DNA from: Paralcaligenes sp. KSB-10 | GTDB taxonomy: Bacteria; Pseudomonadota; Gammaproteobacteria; Burkholderiales; Burkholderiaceae_B | Length of the DNA: 64,000 bases | Direction: 5' to 3' | NCBI RefSeq assembly: GCF_021266465.1 | Contig: NZ_CP089848.1 | Coordinates: 3,038,001-3,102,000, forward strand | Shown: positions 27,914 through 35,637 of the stretch, in pieces | Position numbering within the stretch: position 1 is the first letter of the stretch | Layout of the letters: each line of letters opens with the position of its first letter | Program-made: the position numbers and the translations under genes | The notes under the pieces: model-generated | Told to the model about the DNA's origin: nothing | Seen by the model: the letters and a program-made list of their open reading frames with translations, nothing else | Databases searched by the model: none

Positions 27914-29809
27914 TTACAAGCCGAACCGGCTGGGCAGCCACTCGGAAAAGGATGGAACCAGTATTAATAACACAAGCGTCATGGCGAGCACTATCAGGTA
28001 TTTCAGCATCGGCCGCGCAACGTTCTTGACCTCTGTGCCGGTAATTGCGCACGTGGCAAAAAGGCCGATTCCGACCGGTGGCGCAAACAGGCCCAGGCCC
28101 ATGGCTACCACGATCACCGTGCCGAAGTGCAGTGGATTGATGCCCAATTGTATGGCGAGTGGGGTCAGCAAGGGCCCGAAAATAATAAGCGCGGGCGCGC
28201 CTTCCAGCACCGAACCGAACACAACCATGATCAGCGCGGACAGCAGCAGAAACATTGTGGCGCCGTAATGATGGGCGAACTCCAGGAGGAATCCGGAGAT
28301 CAGTACGGGAATCTGCTGGATGGTCAAGGCAAACGACAGGCTCGATGCCGCGGCCACGATAAACAGAATGCCGCCCGCCATCGCCGCGCCGCGCACGAAC
28401 AATTGCACCACCGAGCGCAGGGTCAATTCCCTGAAGGCAAGCCAGCCCACCACCAGCGCATAAACGACGGCGAAAGACGATACTTCGGTCGAGGTTGCGA
28501 TGCCGGAGGTAACGCCCTTGCCTATCATGGTGATCATGACAAGCGCCACGAAAGCGCCGCCCAGCAGCGGCAGGAGCGCCCGGCGCGTCCCCAGGGAGCT
28601 GAGATCGATCTTGCGGCCAAACAGTATGGCCATCACCGCCAGCGACAACGCCAGCACCGCGGCAGGTACCACACCGGCCAGAAACAGGCCGGCAATGGAA
28701 ATATTCGCCACGAAACCCATGATGATCATATTGACGCATGGCGGAATGGTTTCGGCCATGACCGCGCTGCACGCCAACAAAGCGGCGGCCTCGTTCGGAT
28801 CCTGGCGGCTTTGCCGTACTGCGGGCATCACCACCCCGCCTACGGCGGCGACATCGGCCAATTTCGAGCCCGATACGCCCGAGAAGAAGGCCGTGGCGAA
28901 GATGATGATCAGTCCAAAGCCGCCCCGCACGCGGCCGAATAGGCGCAACAGCAGTTCGATCAGCCGTGAAGACATGCCGTTGGACTCCATGAGCAGGCCC
29001 GCCAGCACGAAGAAAGGAATCGCCAGCAACACGAAGTTGTTCGCACCGGCCATGACCTGCTGCGAGTACACCAGAATAGGCAGCGATGGATCGGCAAGGA
29101 AGAACAGCAGCGATGAAAAGGCCAGTACAAAGCCAATGGGAACGCCCAGGGCCAGGCTGCCCACAAAGCCCACGGCCAGGAGGACACCGGGCGAAAGGGC
29201 ATAAGCCGGCACGGCCAGGTTCCAGGCCACCACGCCCGCCGCAACCCCTATACACGCGGCCAGGGTGCCCAGCACTATCCGCGGCGCGCCATTGAGGGCA
29301 TTGCCCAGCGCGAAAATCGTCATGAACGCGCTACCGATCAGCACCGGATAGGTGTTGATCCATCCCGGCAGGCCGCTGGGCGTCATCTGCTCGTACGAAT
29401 CCAGCAACAGCAGGTACGACGATGCGCACAGGCTGACCGAGGCTCCCGCGATGATCCAGTGGCTTACGTGAATCAGCGCCGGCTGCCAGCGCGCCGGCAG
29501 CATCCCCCGAAACAGATCGATGCCCACATGCTGGCTGCGCCCGAGCACCGAAGCGGCACCGAAAAACACCAGCACGATCATCAGCGCTTCCGCGACCTCT
29601 TCGGCCCAATCGACCGGATCATGCAAAAAATAACGATAGATGACCGACACGAAAACCACGCCCACATCGGCCGCCAGCACGGCGGCGGACAGGTGCTCCA
29701 CCACGCACATCAGCATCTTCAACGCACGGTCGATCGACATACGCCGAGCCGCCGCGGATGGCGGGCCGGCCTTCACACCCGGGTAGGGCGTGGCCAGGAA
29801 GGCAGTCAT
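27914..29809 (-). CDS. Fused TRAP transporter permease (DctQ-DctM)
   Basis: A 631-residue membrane protein that joins the small (DctQ, about residues 25-190) and large (DctM, about 200-631) TRAP subunits in one chain. The DctQ part shows RYFLHDPVDWAEEVAEALM; the DctM part shows VGFVGSLALGVPIGFVLAFS and FFSGVSGSKLADVAAVG. TRAP systems use the sodium or proton gradient to import organic acids and need a periplasmic receptor, here the DctP gene 3 nt upstream. It ends 13 nt before the LacI gene. Confidence 0.95.
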   Translation of the reverse strand: MTAFLATPYPGVKAGPPSAAARRMSIDRALKMLMCVVEHLSAAVLAADVGVVFVSVIYRYFLHDPVDWAEEVAEALMIVLVFFGAASVLGRSQHVGIDLFRGMLPARWQPALIHVSHWIIAGASVSLCASSYLLLLDSYEQMTPSGLPGWINTYPVLIGSAFMTIFALGNALNGAPRIVLGTLAACIGVAAGVVAWNLAVPAYALSPGVLLAVGFVGSLALGVPIGFVLAFSSLLFFLADPSLPILVYSQQVMAGANNFVLLAIPFFVLAGLLMESNGMSSRLIELLLRLFGRVRGGFGLIIIFATAFFSGVSGSKLADVAAVGGVVMPAVRQSRQDPNEAAALLACSAVMAETIPPCVNMIIMGFVANISIAGLFLAGVVPAAVLALSLAVMAILFGRKIDLSSLGTRRALLPLLGGAFVALVMITMIGKGVTSGIATSTEVSSFAVVYALVVGWLAFRELTLRSVVQLFVRGAAMAGGILFIVAAASSLSFALTIQQIPVLISGFLLEFAHHYGATMFLLLSALIMVVFGSVLEGAPALIIFGPLLTPLAIQLGINPLHFGTVIVVAMGLGLFAPPVGIGLFATCAITGTEVKNVARPMLKYLIVLAMTLVLLILVPSFSEWLPSRFGL

Positions 29810-29812
29810 GAG

Positions 29813-30841
29813 TTATCCCTTGGCGGACGCAACAGCGGCAAAGAGCGGCGCCGTGACGGGATACTTCTTGGCAAAGCTGGTGTATGCCGTGTCCTGCAAT
29901 TTGCGGTGCACCGCGTCATGTTCGGCCTGCACCATAGGGAAGAACGTCATGCCCTGCTGCTTGAGCTGCTGGTTTGCCTGCTCGGACTTCTGCGCAGCGA
30001 TCGGACGCTGCTGCTCTGTGGCATCGTGCACGGCTTTCATGAAAGCCGGCCGCAGGGCTTCGGGAATCTTGGCAAGCGACCGCTTGCCCATCACCGCAAC
30101 CAGCGGACTGAACACATGCTGCGTCTGCCAGCACGATTTCACGACCTCATTCAGCTTGCTGGTGATCACGGTGGCCGCATCGTGCTCCATGCCGTCGACA
30201 ACGCCGGTCTGCACGGCCATGTACATTTCGCCGAACGGAAGCGGTGTCGGCACAGCCCCCATTGCCTTGAAGGTCTCGATGAACGCGGGCGTGGGCAGCA
30301 CCCGCAGCTTGACACCCTTTATTTCAGCCAGCGACCGCACCGGATGCTTGGTAAAGACATTGCGGCTGCCAAACTGCGGCGCCCAGGCCAGGATCGTGCA
30401 GCCCGAACGCCGCTGCAGAACCTCGCTCAGCTTTGCCCCGACCTGGCCATTCAATACTTCGTGGACATGGTCGAAACTGTTGAAAAGATAGCCCAGGTCC
30501 AGCATGCCCAGCTCGGGCGCCACCGTGGCCCAGATCGAAGCACCGGACACCATCATGTCGGTGGAGCCGATCTTGACTTGCTGCACCACATCGCTTTCCT
30601 TGCCGAGCTGGTTATTGGGAAAGTAGTCGAGCTTGATGCCCTCACCCACCCCCGCCTTCAGATTGTCCGCCAGGTGCTGATACCACACATGAAGCGACGC
30701 ATTCTGATCCGCCGGCATCGATGAAGAAACGCGCAGCCTGACCGGCGCCTGCGCACGCGCCAAAGAGGGAATGCCTATGGTCGCAGCCAATGAAGCGGCC
30801 GAAGCCGTTTGAAGAAAACGTCGACGGGAAATGGTAGTCAT
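29813..30841 (-). CDS. TRAP transporter substrate-binding protein (DctP)
   Basis: Periplasmic receptor of a TRAP importer, 342 residues from the ATG at 30841, which has CAGGAGAC upstream. The leader is a twin-arginine signal, SRRRFLQTASAASLAATIG, cleaved near LARAQA. The fold is recognised from SSMPADQNASLHVWYQHL, the tight-packing VRSLAEIKGVKLRVLPTP with its ligand-binding Arg, and EMYMAVQTGVVDGMEHDA. It is the first gene of the unit, and its promoter and operator are visible at 30891-30927. The dehydrogenases and amidohydrolase suggest a hydroxy or sugar acid ligand. Confidence 0.95.
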   Translation of the reverse strand: MTTISRRRFLQTASAASLAATIGIPSLARAQAPVRLRVSSSMPADQNASLHVWYQHLADNLKAGVGEGIKLDYFPNNQLGKESDVVQQVKIGSTDMMVSGASIWATVAPELGMLDLGYLFNSFDHVHEVLNGQVGAKLSEVLQRRSGCTILAWAPQFGSRNVFTKHPVRSLAEIKGVKLRVLPTPAFIETFKAMGAVPTPLPFGEMYMAVQTGVVDGMEHDAATVITSKLNEVVKSCWQTQHVFSPLVAVMGKRSLAKIPEALRPAFMKAVHDATEQQRPIAAQKSEQANQQLKQQGMTFFPMVQAEHDAVHRKLQDTAYTSFAKKYPVTAPLFAAVASAKG

Positions 30842-30890
30842 GTGTGTCTCCTGGTTTTTTTTAAGCACGGAAAAGCCGCTTTCTAAAATC

Positions 30891-30927
30891 ACTGTATCGA
30901 TATACTAAATCGATACAGTTATCTCAA
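30891..30927 (-). promoter_or_regulatory. Promoter and operator of the TRAP unit
   Basis: On the minus strand TTGAGA (30927-30922), a 17-bp spacer and TATATC (30904-30899) form a good sigma-70 promoter about 50 nt before the dctP start. A perfect 11-bp inverted repeat, ACTGTATCGAT (30891-30901) and ATCGATACAGT (30909-30919) with a 7-bp spacer, covers the spacer and -10. That arrangement suits repression, most likely by the LacI protein encoded in the unit; the regulator assignment is inference. Confidence 0.7.
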
Positions 30928-31017
30928 AAATTGGGGTTTTCCCGGAAGCCGTCCACACGGCTCGCCGGATTTTTCTTTTTGAGAGGGCAGGAATTATGGA
31001 AGCCGCAGGATCAATGA

Positions 31018-31049
31018 AAATAAGGCGCCCAATTAGAGGCGCCTTATTT
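31018..31049. terminator. Bidirectional intrinsic terminator
   Basis: Perfect 12-bp stem AAATAAGGCGCC / GGCGCCTTATTT with an 8-nt loop. The A-tract and T-tract at its ends allow function on either strand. It separates the lipA 3' end from the TRAP promoter and acts in tandem with the hairpin at 31085-31118. Confidence 0.75.
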
Positions 31050-31084
31050 CAACGTTCAGATTTACTTCGAACAGGGCGACAGCC

Positions 31085-31118
31085 TAGTGTGCTGTTTGCT
31101 TAGCCAAACAGCACACTA
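31085..31118 (-). terminator. Hairpin at the lipA stop codon
   Basis: Perfect 14-bp stem TAGTGTGCTGTTTG / CAAACAGCACACTA with a 6-nt loop. The right arm includes the lipA stop codon (31116-31118). It is probably an RNA 3'-end stabiliser or first terminator, backed up by the hairpin at 31018-31049. Confidence 0.7.
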
Positions 31119-32114
31119 AACGCCCACGCCCGCGGCATGGGCCTGCTCGTCGGCATGATACGAAGAACGCACCATGGCGCCCACGGCCGCATGGCTGAAG
31201 CCCATGGCATAGGCTTCGCGTTCGAACATGGCGAAGGTGTCGGGATGCACGTAGCGCAACACCGGCAGGTGATGTTCGGAAGGCTGCAAATACTGGCCTA
31301 TGGTCAGCATGTCGACATTATGCTCGCGCAAATCGCGCATGACCTGCAGGATTTCCTCATCGGTTTCGCCCAGCCCCAGCATCAGGCCCGACTTGGTGGG
31401 CACATCGGCATGAAGCTTCTTGAAGTCGGACAGCAGCTTCAGGGAATGATGGTAGTCGGAGCCTGGGCGCGCCTGCTTGTACAGGCGCGGCACGGTTTCC
31501 AGGTTGTGATTCATCACATCGGGCGGGCCGGCGTTCAGGATCTCGAGCGCGCGGTCGAGGCGGCCACGAAAATCGGGCACCAGGACTTCTATGCGGGTAT
31601 TGGGCGAAAGCTCGCGCACTTTGCGTATGCATTCGACAAAATGACCGGCACCGCCATCGCGCAAATCGTCGCGATCGACCGAGGTAATCACCACATACGA
31701 AAGCTTGAGCGCGGCAATGGTGCGTGCCAGGTTTTCGGGTTCGTTGACATCGAGCGGATCGGGGCGGCCGTGGCCGACATCACAGAACGGACAGCGGCGG
31801 GTGCATTTATCGCCCATGATCATGAAGGTAGCCGTACCCTTGCCGAAACATTCGCCAATATTGGGGCACGAGGCCTCTTCGCACACGGTATGCAGATTGT
31901 GCTCGCGCAAAATGCGCTTGATATCGTAGAAACGCGAGCCCGGAGCAGCCGCCTTGACACGAATCCACTCGGGCTTTTTCAGACGCTCGGCCGGCACAAT
32001 CTTGATGGGAATGCGCGACGTTTTAGCCTGAGACTTCTGCTTTTGGGTGGGATCGTAGGCCGCCGGGCTGGCAACGGCTTCACGGGCGGGGGACTGATCG
32101 ACGGGTGTAGTCAT
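31116..32114 (-). CDS. lipA: Lipoyl synthase
   Basis: Radical SAM enzyme that inserts two sulfurs into octanoyl groups on lipoyl domains. The length of 332 residues is normal. The auxiliary 4Fe-4S cluster motif is [12 protein letters not shown] and the radical SAM motif is [28 protein letters not shown] and the C-terminal RSSYHAD, whose Ser ligates the auxiliary cluster, are present. It follows lipB in direction, but an enoyl-CoA hydratase gene and a 229-bp repeat lie between them. Confidence 0.98.
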   Translation of the reverse strand: MTTPVDQSPAREAVASPAAYDPTQKQKSQAKTSRIPIKIVPAERLKKPEWIRVKAAAPGSRFYDIKRILREHNLHTVCEEASCPNIGECFGKGTATFMIMGDKCTRRCPFCDVGHGRPDPLDVNEPENLARTIAALKLSYVVITSVDRDDLRDGGAGHFVECIRKVRELSPNTRIEVLVPDFRGRLDRALEILNAGPPDVMNHNLETVPRLYKQARPGSDYHHSLKLLSDFKKLHADVPTKSGLMLGLGETDEEILQVMRDLREHNVDMLTIGQYLQPSEHHLPVLRYVHPDTFAMFEREAYAMGFSHAAVGAMVRSSYHADEQAHAAGVGV

Positions 32115-32333
32115 GCGAATTCCTGTGGCAAAACACAGGCTTGGCGTTTAAAGAGGGCCCATTTTAACGCGCCCGCCCCACTCCACCTAATCGTTGACCA
32201 GGGGCGGCTGTGCCGCTGCGCCCAATCGTTGTCCTGGAAATCAAGGAACGGCATCAAGAGGCGAGCCTGGCGCCCGCCGGCAATACCTATACAGCAGGCA
32301 CGGGGCCTACAAGGAGCACCCCTGCAACAGAGT

Positions 32334-33122
32334 TCAACACCCCTTCCACACGGGCGGGCGCTTCTGCATGAAGGCATCGATACCTTCGCCGGCATCATCG
32401 GCCATCATATTCTGCGCCATGATCTTGCCCGCATAATCGTAGGCATCCCCCAGGCTCATGCCATGCTGCCGACGGTACATGGCTTTGCCGGTGCGCACCG
32501 CCACCGGACTTTTCGAACAAATGGTCTGCACCAGCGCGGCCACGGTCACATCAAGCTGTTCGGGCGCCACCGCCTTGTTGATCAGGCCATTGTCAACGGC
32601 TTCGGAACTGCTTATGAAACGGCCCGTCACCAACATTTCGAAGGCCTTCTTGATAGGCACATTGCGCGACAAAGCCACCGCCGGCGTCGAACAAAACAGC
32701 CCGACATTAATACCCGACACAGCAAACTTGGCCGTATCGGCCGCCACCGCCAGATCGCAACTGGCGACCAACTGACAACCCGCCGCGGTAGCCGTGCCCT
32801 GCACCTTGGCGATAACCGGCACCGGCAGCGCCACCAGGCTTTGCATCACACGCCCGCAGCGCGCAAACAACTCCTCGTAATATGCCTGATCGGGCCGGGA
32901 GCGCATCTGCTTCAAATCATGGCCGGCGCAAAACGCCCTGCCCGCCGCCGCCAGGACCACACAGCGCAGCTCATTGTCGCCCGCGATCGCATCCAGATTG
33001 CGCTGCAATTCACCCAACAGCTCTTCGGACAAAGCGTTATATTGATCCGGCCGATTCAGCGTCAGCGTCACCACCCCATCGACCCGATCGGCCAGCAATA
33101 AAGATTGTCCTGATATCGACAT
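32334..33122 (-). CDS. Enoyl-CoA hydratase/isomerase family protein
   Basis: Crotonase-superfamily protein of 262 residues. The ATG at 33122 has GGGAGAC upstream. The oxyanion-hole motifs are AFCAGHDLKQM near residue 58 and VQGTATAAGCQLVASCDLAV near 105, and the CoA-binding start is TLTLNRPDQYNALS. The human short-chain homologue ECHDC3 and bacterial relatives share the AGHDLK form, so hydratase activity is not certain. It stands between lipB and lipA, 219 nt upstream of lipA, in a place that is normally free of genes in related bacteria. Confidence 0.92.
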   Translation of the reverse strand: MSISGQSLLLADRVDGVVTLTLNRPDQYNALSEELLGELQRNLDAIAGDNELRCVVLAAAGRAFCAGHDLKQMRSRPDQAYYEELFARCGRVMQSLVALPVPVIAKVQGTATAAGCQLVASCDLAVAADTAKFAVSGINVGLFCSTPAVALSRNVPIKKAFEMLVTGRFISSSEAVDNGLINKAVAPEQLDVTVAALVQTICSKSPVAVRTGKAMYRRQHGMSLGDAYDYAGKIMAQNMMADDAGEGIDAFMQKRPPVWKGC

Positions 33123-33381
33123 ATCGGTCTCCCGGCAGAAAATAATATTTGCCCGCTGGCCCATGAAGCATAGCCCGACCTCGTGCCTTCACGCAAAATA
33201 TCCACACCGCCATCACGAGAAACCGCCCCAAATCCACATCCACATCCGCATCCGCACATATATAGCGCCCCCCGACATCAAGGAACCACAGCGAGCAAAG
33301 CCTCCGCACGATCCCCCATAGCCGCGCCGGCCCACAAACATGCAAAAGCCCCCAGCAATCGCCCAAAAGCCCTCAACGCAA
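33123..33381. other. Gap upstream of the enoyl-CoA hydratase gene
   Basis: Together with the 229-bp element (33382-33610) this makes a gap of about 510 bases between the hydratase start and the lipB stop. This part presumably carries the hydratase promoter and includes a short hexamer repeat at 33232-33255. No gene was seen. Confidence 0.4.
33232..33255. repeat. Hexanucleotide repeat, four units
   Basis: ATCCAC ATCCAC ATCCGC ATCCGC: four 6-bp units in the gap upstream of the enoyl-CoA hydratase gene. Short, possibly length-variable by slippage. No function is evident. Confidence 0.6.
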
Positions 33382-33610
33382 GCGGGGGTGGCGGCCCAGG
33401 CGGGGTGAGCGAGCTTGAGTCCGCCGCGGCCGGCGCCTGGATCGGGATGCAAGGGAGCGGTTGTTTGAGCGTCAAGGGTGTCCACAGCCCGGGGGGCTGT
33501 GGACGACGCGAGTTCCGCGACCGCCCGATCCAGGCGCCGGCCGTGGGTAGTCCTGGCGCAGCCAGGACCGGACGATGCGAGCACCACCCCGCCTGGGCCG
33601 CCACCCCCGC
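33382..33610 (+). repeat. 229-bp multi-hairpin palindromic element, copy A
   Basis: Non-coding element with perfect 26-bp terminal inverted repeats (33382-33407 and 33585-33610, starting GCGGGGGTGGCGGCCCAGGC). Inside are a perfect 20-bp stem (33427-33446 with 33524-33543) enclosing an 11-bp hairpin (33480-33490 with 33494-33504, GGG loop), and a separate 8-bp hairpin GTCCTGGC-GCA-GCCAGGAC (33550-33568). Copy B at 59406-59634 is the same length, inverted and almost identical. Frames open across it are by-products of its GC content. It sits between lipB and the enoyl-CoA hydratase gene. Confidence 0.9.
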
Positions 33611-33633
33611 GCCTCAAGAACAAAAATGGTGGG

Positions 33634-34290
33634 CTAAACAGAGTGAGACGTCTTGCAATAAGCCTCGAAAGAGTCGCTTAAGCGCCCAGCCAGCAGATCG
33701 CCAACCCGTCCAAGTGACACATCAACCCCGCAAGCACTTAAATCCACAGTCCGCAAACCCTCATACCCACACGGATTGATCCCCAGGAAAGGCGACAAAT
33801 CCATAGCCACATTAAGCGCTATGCCATGATAAGCACAACCCTTGCGAACCTTGATGCCCAGCGCGGCAATCTTGGCAAGCTCGCCCGCCTCGTCCGCCAT
33901 AGGCACATACACCCCCGGCGCTCCAGACTTGCGGCAGGCCCCGGCCACGCCCAGTTCCCCCAGCACCCCCAGCACCACATCCTCGAGCATCTCCACGTAC
34001 TCTTTGACATAAATACCCATGCGCCGCAGATCCACCAGACAATACGCCACAACCTGCCCCGGCCCGTGATACGTAACCTGCCCGCCGCGATTCGACTGAA
34101 CTATGGGAATCGACCCGCTGTCCAGAATATGCTCAGGCTTGCCCGCCTGGCCCAGGGTATAGACCGGAGAATGCTCCACCAGCCAGATCTCATCGGCCGA
34201 CTGTGCATCGCGCGCCTCGGTGAAGGCCTGCATGGCCTGCCAGACCTCAAGATACTCGGCCGGCCTCGGCCACCATTTATGTAGTGTCAT
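33634..34290 (-). CDS. lipB: Octanoyltransferase
   Basis: Transfers octanoyl from acyl carrier protein to lipoyl domains, supplying the substrate of LipA. It has 218 residues. The signature [16 protein letters not shown] is near residue 68, the catalytic Lys lies in [16 protein letters not shown], and the acyl-accepting Cys in [10 protein letters not shown]. It starts about 46 nt beyond the stop of the YbeD-like gene, in the conserved order dacC-dat-ybeD-lipB. Confidence 0.97.
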   Translation of the reverse strand: MTLHKWWPRPAEYLEVWQAMQAFTEARDAQSADEIWLVEHSPVYTLGQAGKPEHILDSGSIPIVQSNRGGQVTYHGPGQVVAYCLVDLRRMGIYVKEYVEMLEDVVLGVLGELGVAGACRKSGAPGVYVPMADEAGELAKIAALGIKVRKGCAYHGIALNVAMDLSPFLGINPCGYEGLRTVDLSACGVDVSLGRVGDLLAGRLSDSFEAYCKTSHSV

Positions 34291-34336
34291 CGCCCAACCA
34301 TCAAATCACGGCCGCCGGACGCGCCGCGCGCCTGGC

Positions 34337-34612
34337 CTATAAAACAATCGATACCATATGGTGCGCATGCAAGGCACGATACAGATTGTCCAGCTGCTCG
34401 CGCGAAGTGGCATGCACGGTGAAAGTCAGGCCTATGTACTTGCCGCCCGAACTGGGCCGCATTTCTATCGTGGCCGGATCGAATTCAGGATCGAACTGCA
34501 ACACCACATCGGTCAAAGCCTGGGCGAAATCCGGATGCGCCTTGCCCATGACCTTGATGGGGAAGGCGCTTGGGTATTCGATCAGGGACTCTTCAGGAGG
34601 AATAGTATGCAT
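34337..34612 (-). CDS. YbeD-like DUF493 protein
   Basis: Small 91-residue protein of the DUF493 (YbeD) family: IEYPSAFPIKVMG at the N-terminus and TVHATSREQLDNLYRALHA near the C-terminus, ending MVSIVL. The fold is ACT-like. The function is unsettled, but the gene is commonly found beside lipB, and here it lies between dat and lipB with an 11-nt gap to dat. Confidence 0.93.
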   Translation of the reverse strand: MHTIPPEESLIEYPSAFPIKVMGKAHPDFAQALTDVVLQFDPEFDPATIEMRPSSGGKYIGLTFTVHATSREQLDNLYRALHAHHMVSIVL

Positions 34613-34623
34613 CTTGAGAGACC

Positions 34624-35487
34624 TTATAGCGCAGCGATGGCCTTGTCGTACCCCGCCCGCAATTTCGCATAGACGGCACCCGGCTTGCCACTGCCCACCG
34701 GCTTGCCGTTGTACGTAACGATAGGCAGGACCTCTTTGGTGGCCGAAGACATCATCAGCTCATCGGCCTGCTCGACTTCCTGCTGCGAAACCTGGCGCGA
34801 CTCGAAGGGAACCCCCGCGTCCTTGGCCAGCTCTTCGAGAAAACCGTAGCGTATGCCTTCAAGAATCAGGTTGTTGCGCACCGGCGCGGCCAGGACACCG
34901 TTTTTCACCATCCAGATATTGCACGAAGCGCCCTCGGATAAATTGCCGTCGCGAAACTGCAGCACTTCGTCGACCCCGGCCTCGACCGCCTGCTGCTTGG
35001 CCAGCACATTGCCCAGCAAAGACACCGACTTGATCTCGCAATGCAGCCAGCGCACATCGGGCACGCCAACGGCGGTAAGCCCCTGGTCGCGCAATTCCGC
35101 GCTGGGGCGCTTGAACGGCGATACCATACAGAAGACAGTAGGCGTCGCATTTTTAGGGAAAGCATGATCGCGCTTGGCCACGCCGCGCGTGATCTGTATG
35201 TACACCATGCTGTCATCAAGCGCTGAGCGCTTCAGCATGTCGTGCACCAGTTTTTCCCAGTCGCTGCGCGACCAGTCCAGCTCGATGCCGATAGACTTCA
35301 GGCTGCGTTCCAGGCGCGCCAGATGCCCGTTCATGCGAAAAGGCTTGCCCTTGTAGGCCGGCACGACTTCGTAGATGCCATCGCCGAAAATAAAGCCGCG
35401 GTCGAGCACCGAAATCTTGGCGTCTCCCAGGCGCACATACTCGCCGTTCAAATAAACAATACTTTCGTTATCGACATCTGGAATCAT
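34624..35487 (-). CDS. dat: D-amino-acid aminotransferase
   Basis: PLP-dependent class IV aminotransferase of 287 residues, of the D-alanine transaminase type. It has YLNGEYVRLGDAKISVLDRG at the start, FIFGDGIYEVVPAYKG, the PLP lysine within HCEIKSVSLLGNVLAKQQA, and the phosphate-binding ILEGIRYGFL. It would supply D-glutamate or D-alanine for the cell wall, which fits its place after the D,D-carboxypeptidase gene. A hairpin at 35544-35569 separates it from dacC. Confidence 0.92.
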   Translation of the reverse strand: MIPDVDNESIVYLNGEYVRLGDAKISVLDRGFIFGDGIYEVVPAYKGKPFRMNGHLARLERSLKSIGIELDWSRSDWEKLVHDMLKRSALDDSMVYIQITRGVAKRDHAFPKNATPTVFCMVSPFKRPSAELRDQGLTAVGVPDVRWLHCEIKSVSLLGNVLAKQQAVEAGVDEVLQFRDGNLSEGASCNIWMVKNGVLAAPVRNNLILEGIRYGFLEELAKDAGVPFESRQVSQQEVEQADELMMSSATKEVLPIVTYNGKPVGSGKPGAVYAKLRAGYDKAIAAL

Positions 35488-35543
35488 TGCTCACGCCTCG
35501 CGTAAAAAAAATGAAATTGAAACAACGGGCAATACAAACAATA

Positions 35544-35569
35544 AAGGGCAAACCCGAAGATTCGCCCTT
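35544..35569 (-). terminator. Possible terminator after dacC
   Basis: Stem AAGGGC / GCCCTT with a 14-nt loop, followed on the minus strand by TTATTGTTTG. It lies in the 150-bp gap between dacC and dat and may be a weak intrinsic terminator. Confidence 0.45.
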
Positions 35570-35637
35570 GATGAGTCGCGCGCAGCCCGGGATTGCCTGA
35601 AAACGTGCCTGAATTGCGCTAAGTGTTGACCTGATTT

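Noticed and set aside
27735-29255. 506-residue minus-strand frame inside the fused TRAP permease gene
   Set aside because: It overlaps DctQM in another frame and has Arg/Gly-rich, non-membrane composition.
31137-33101. 654-residue open frame opposite lipA and the enoyl-CoA hydratase
   Set aside because: It crosses two well-supported genes and a gap on the other strand. An antisense shadow of GC-rich DNA.
33213-33623. Long open frames on both strands across the palindromic element near lipB
   Set aside because: The same frames reappear in the inverted copy at 59.4 kb and arise from GC-rich palindromic sequence lacking stops. There is no start signal or recognisable protein fold.
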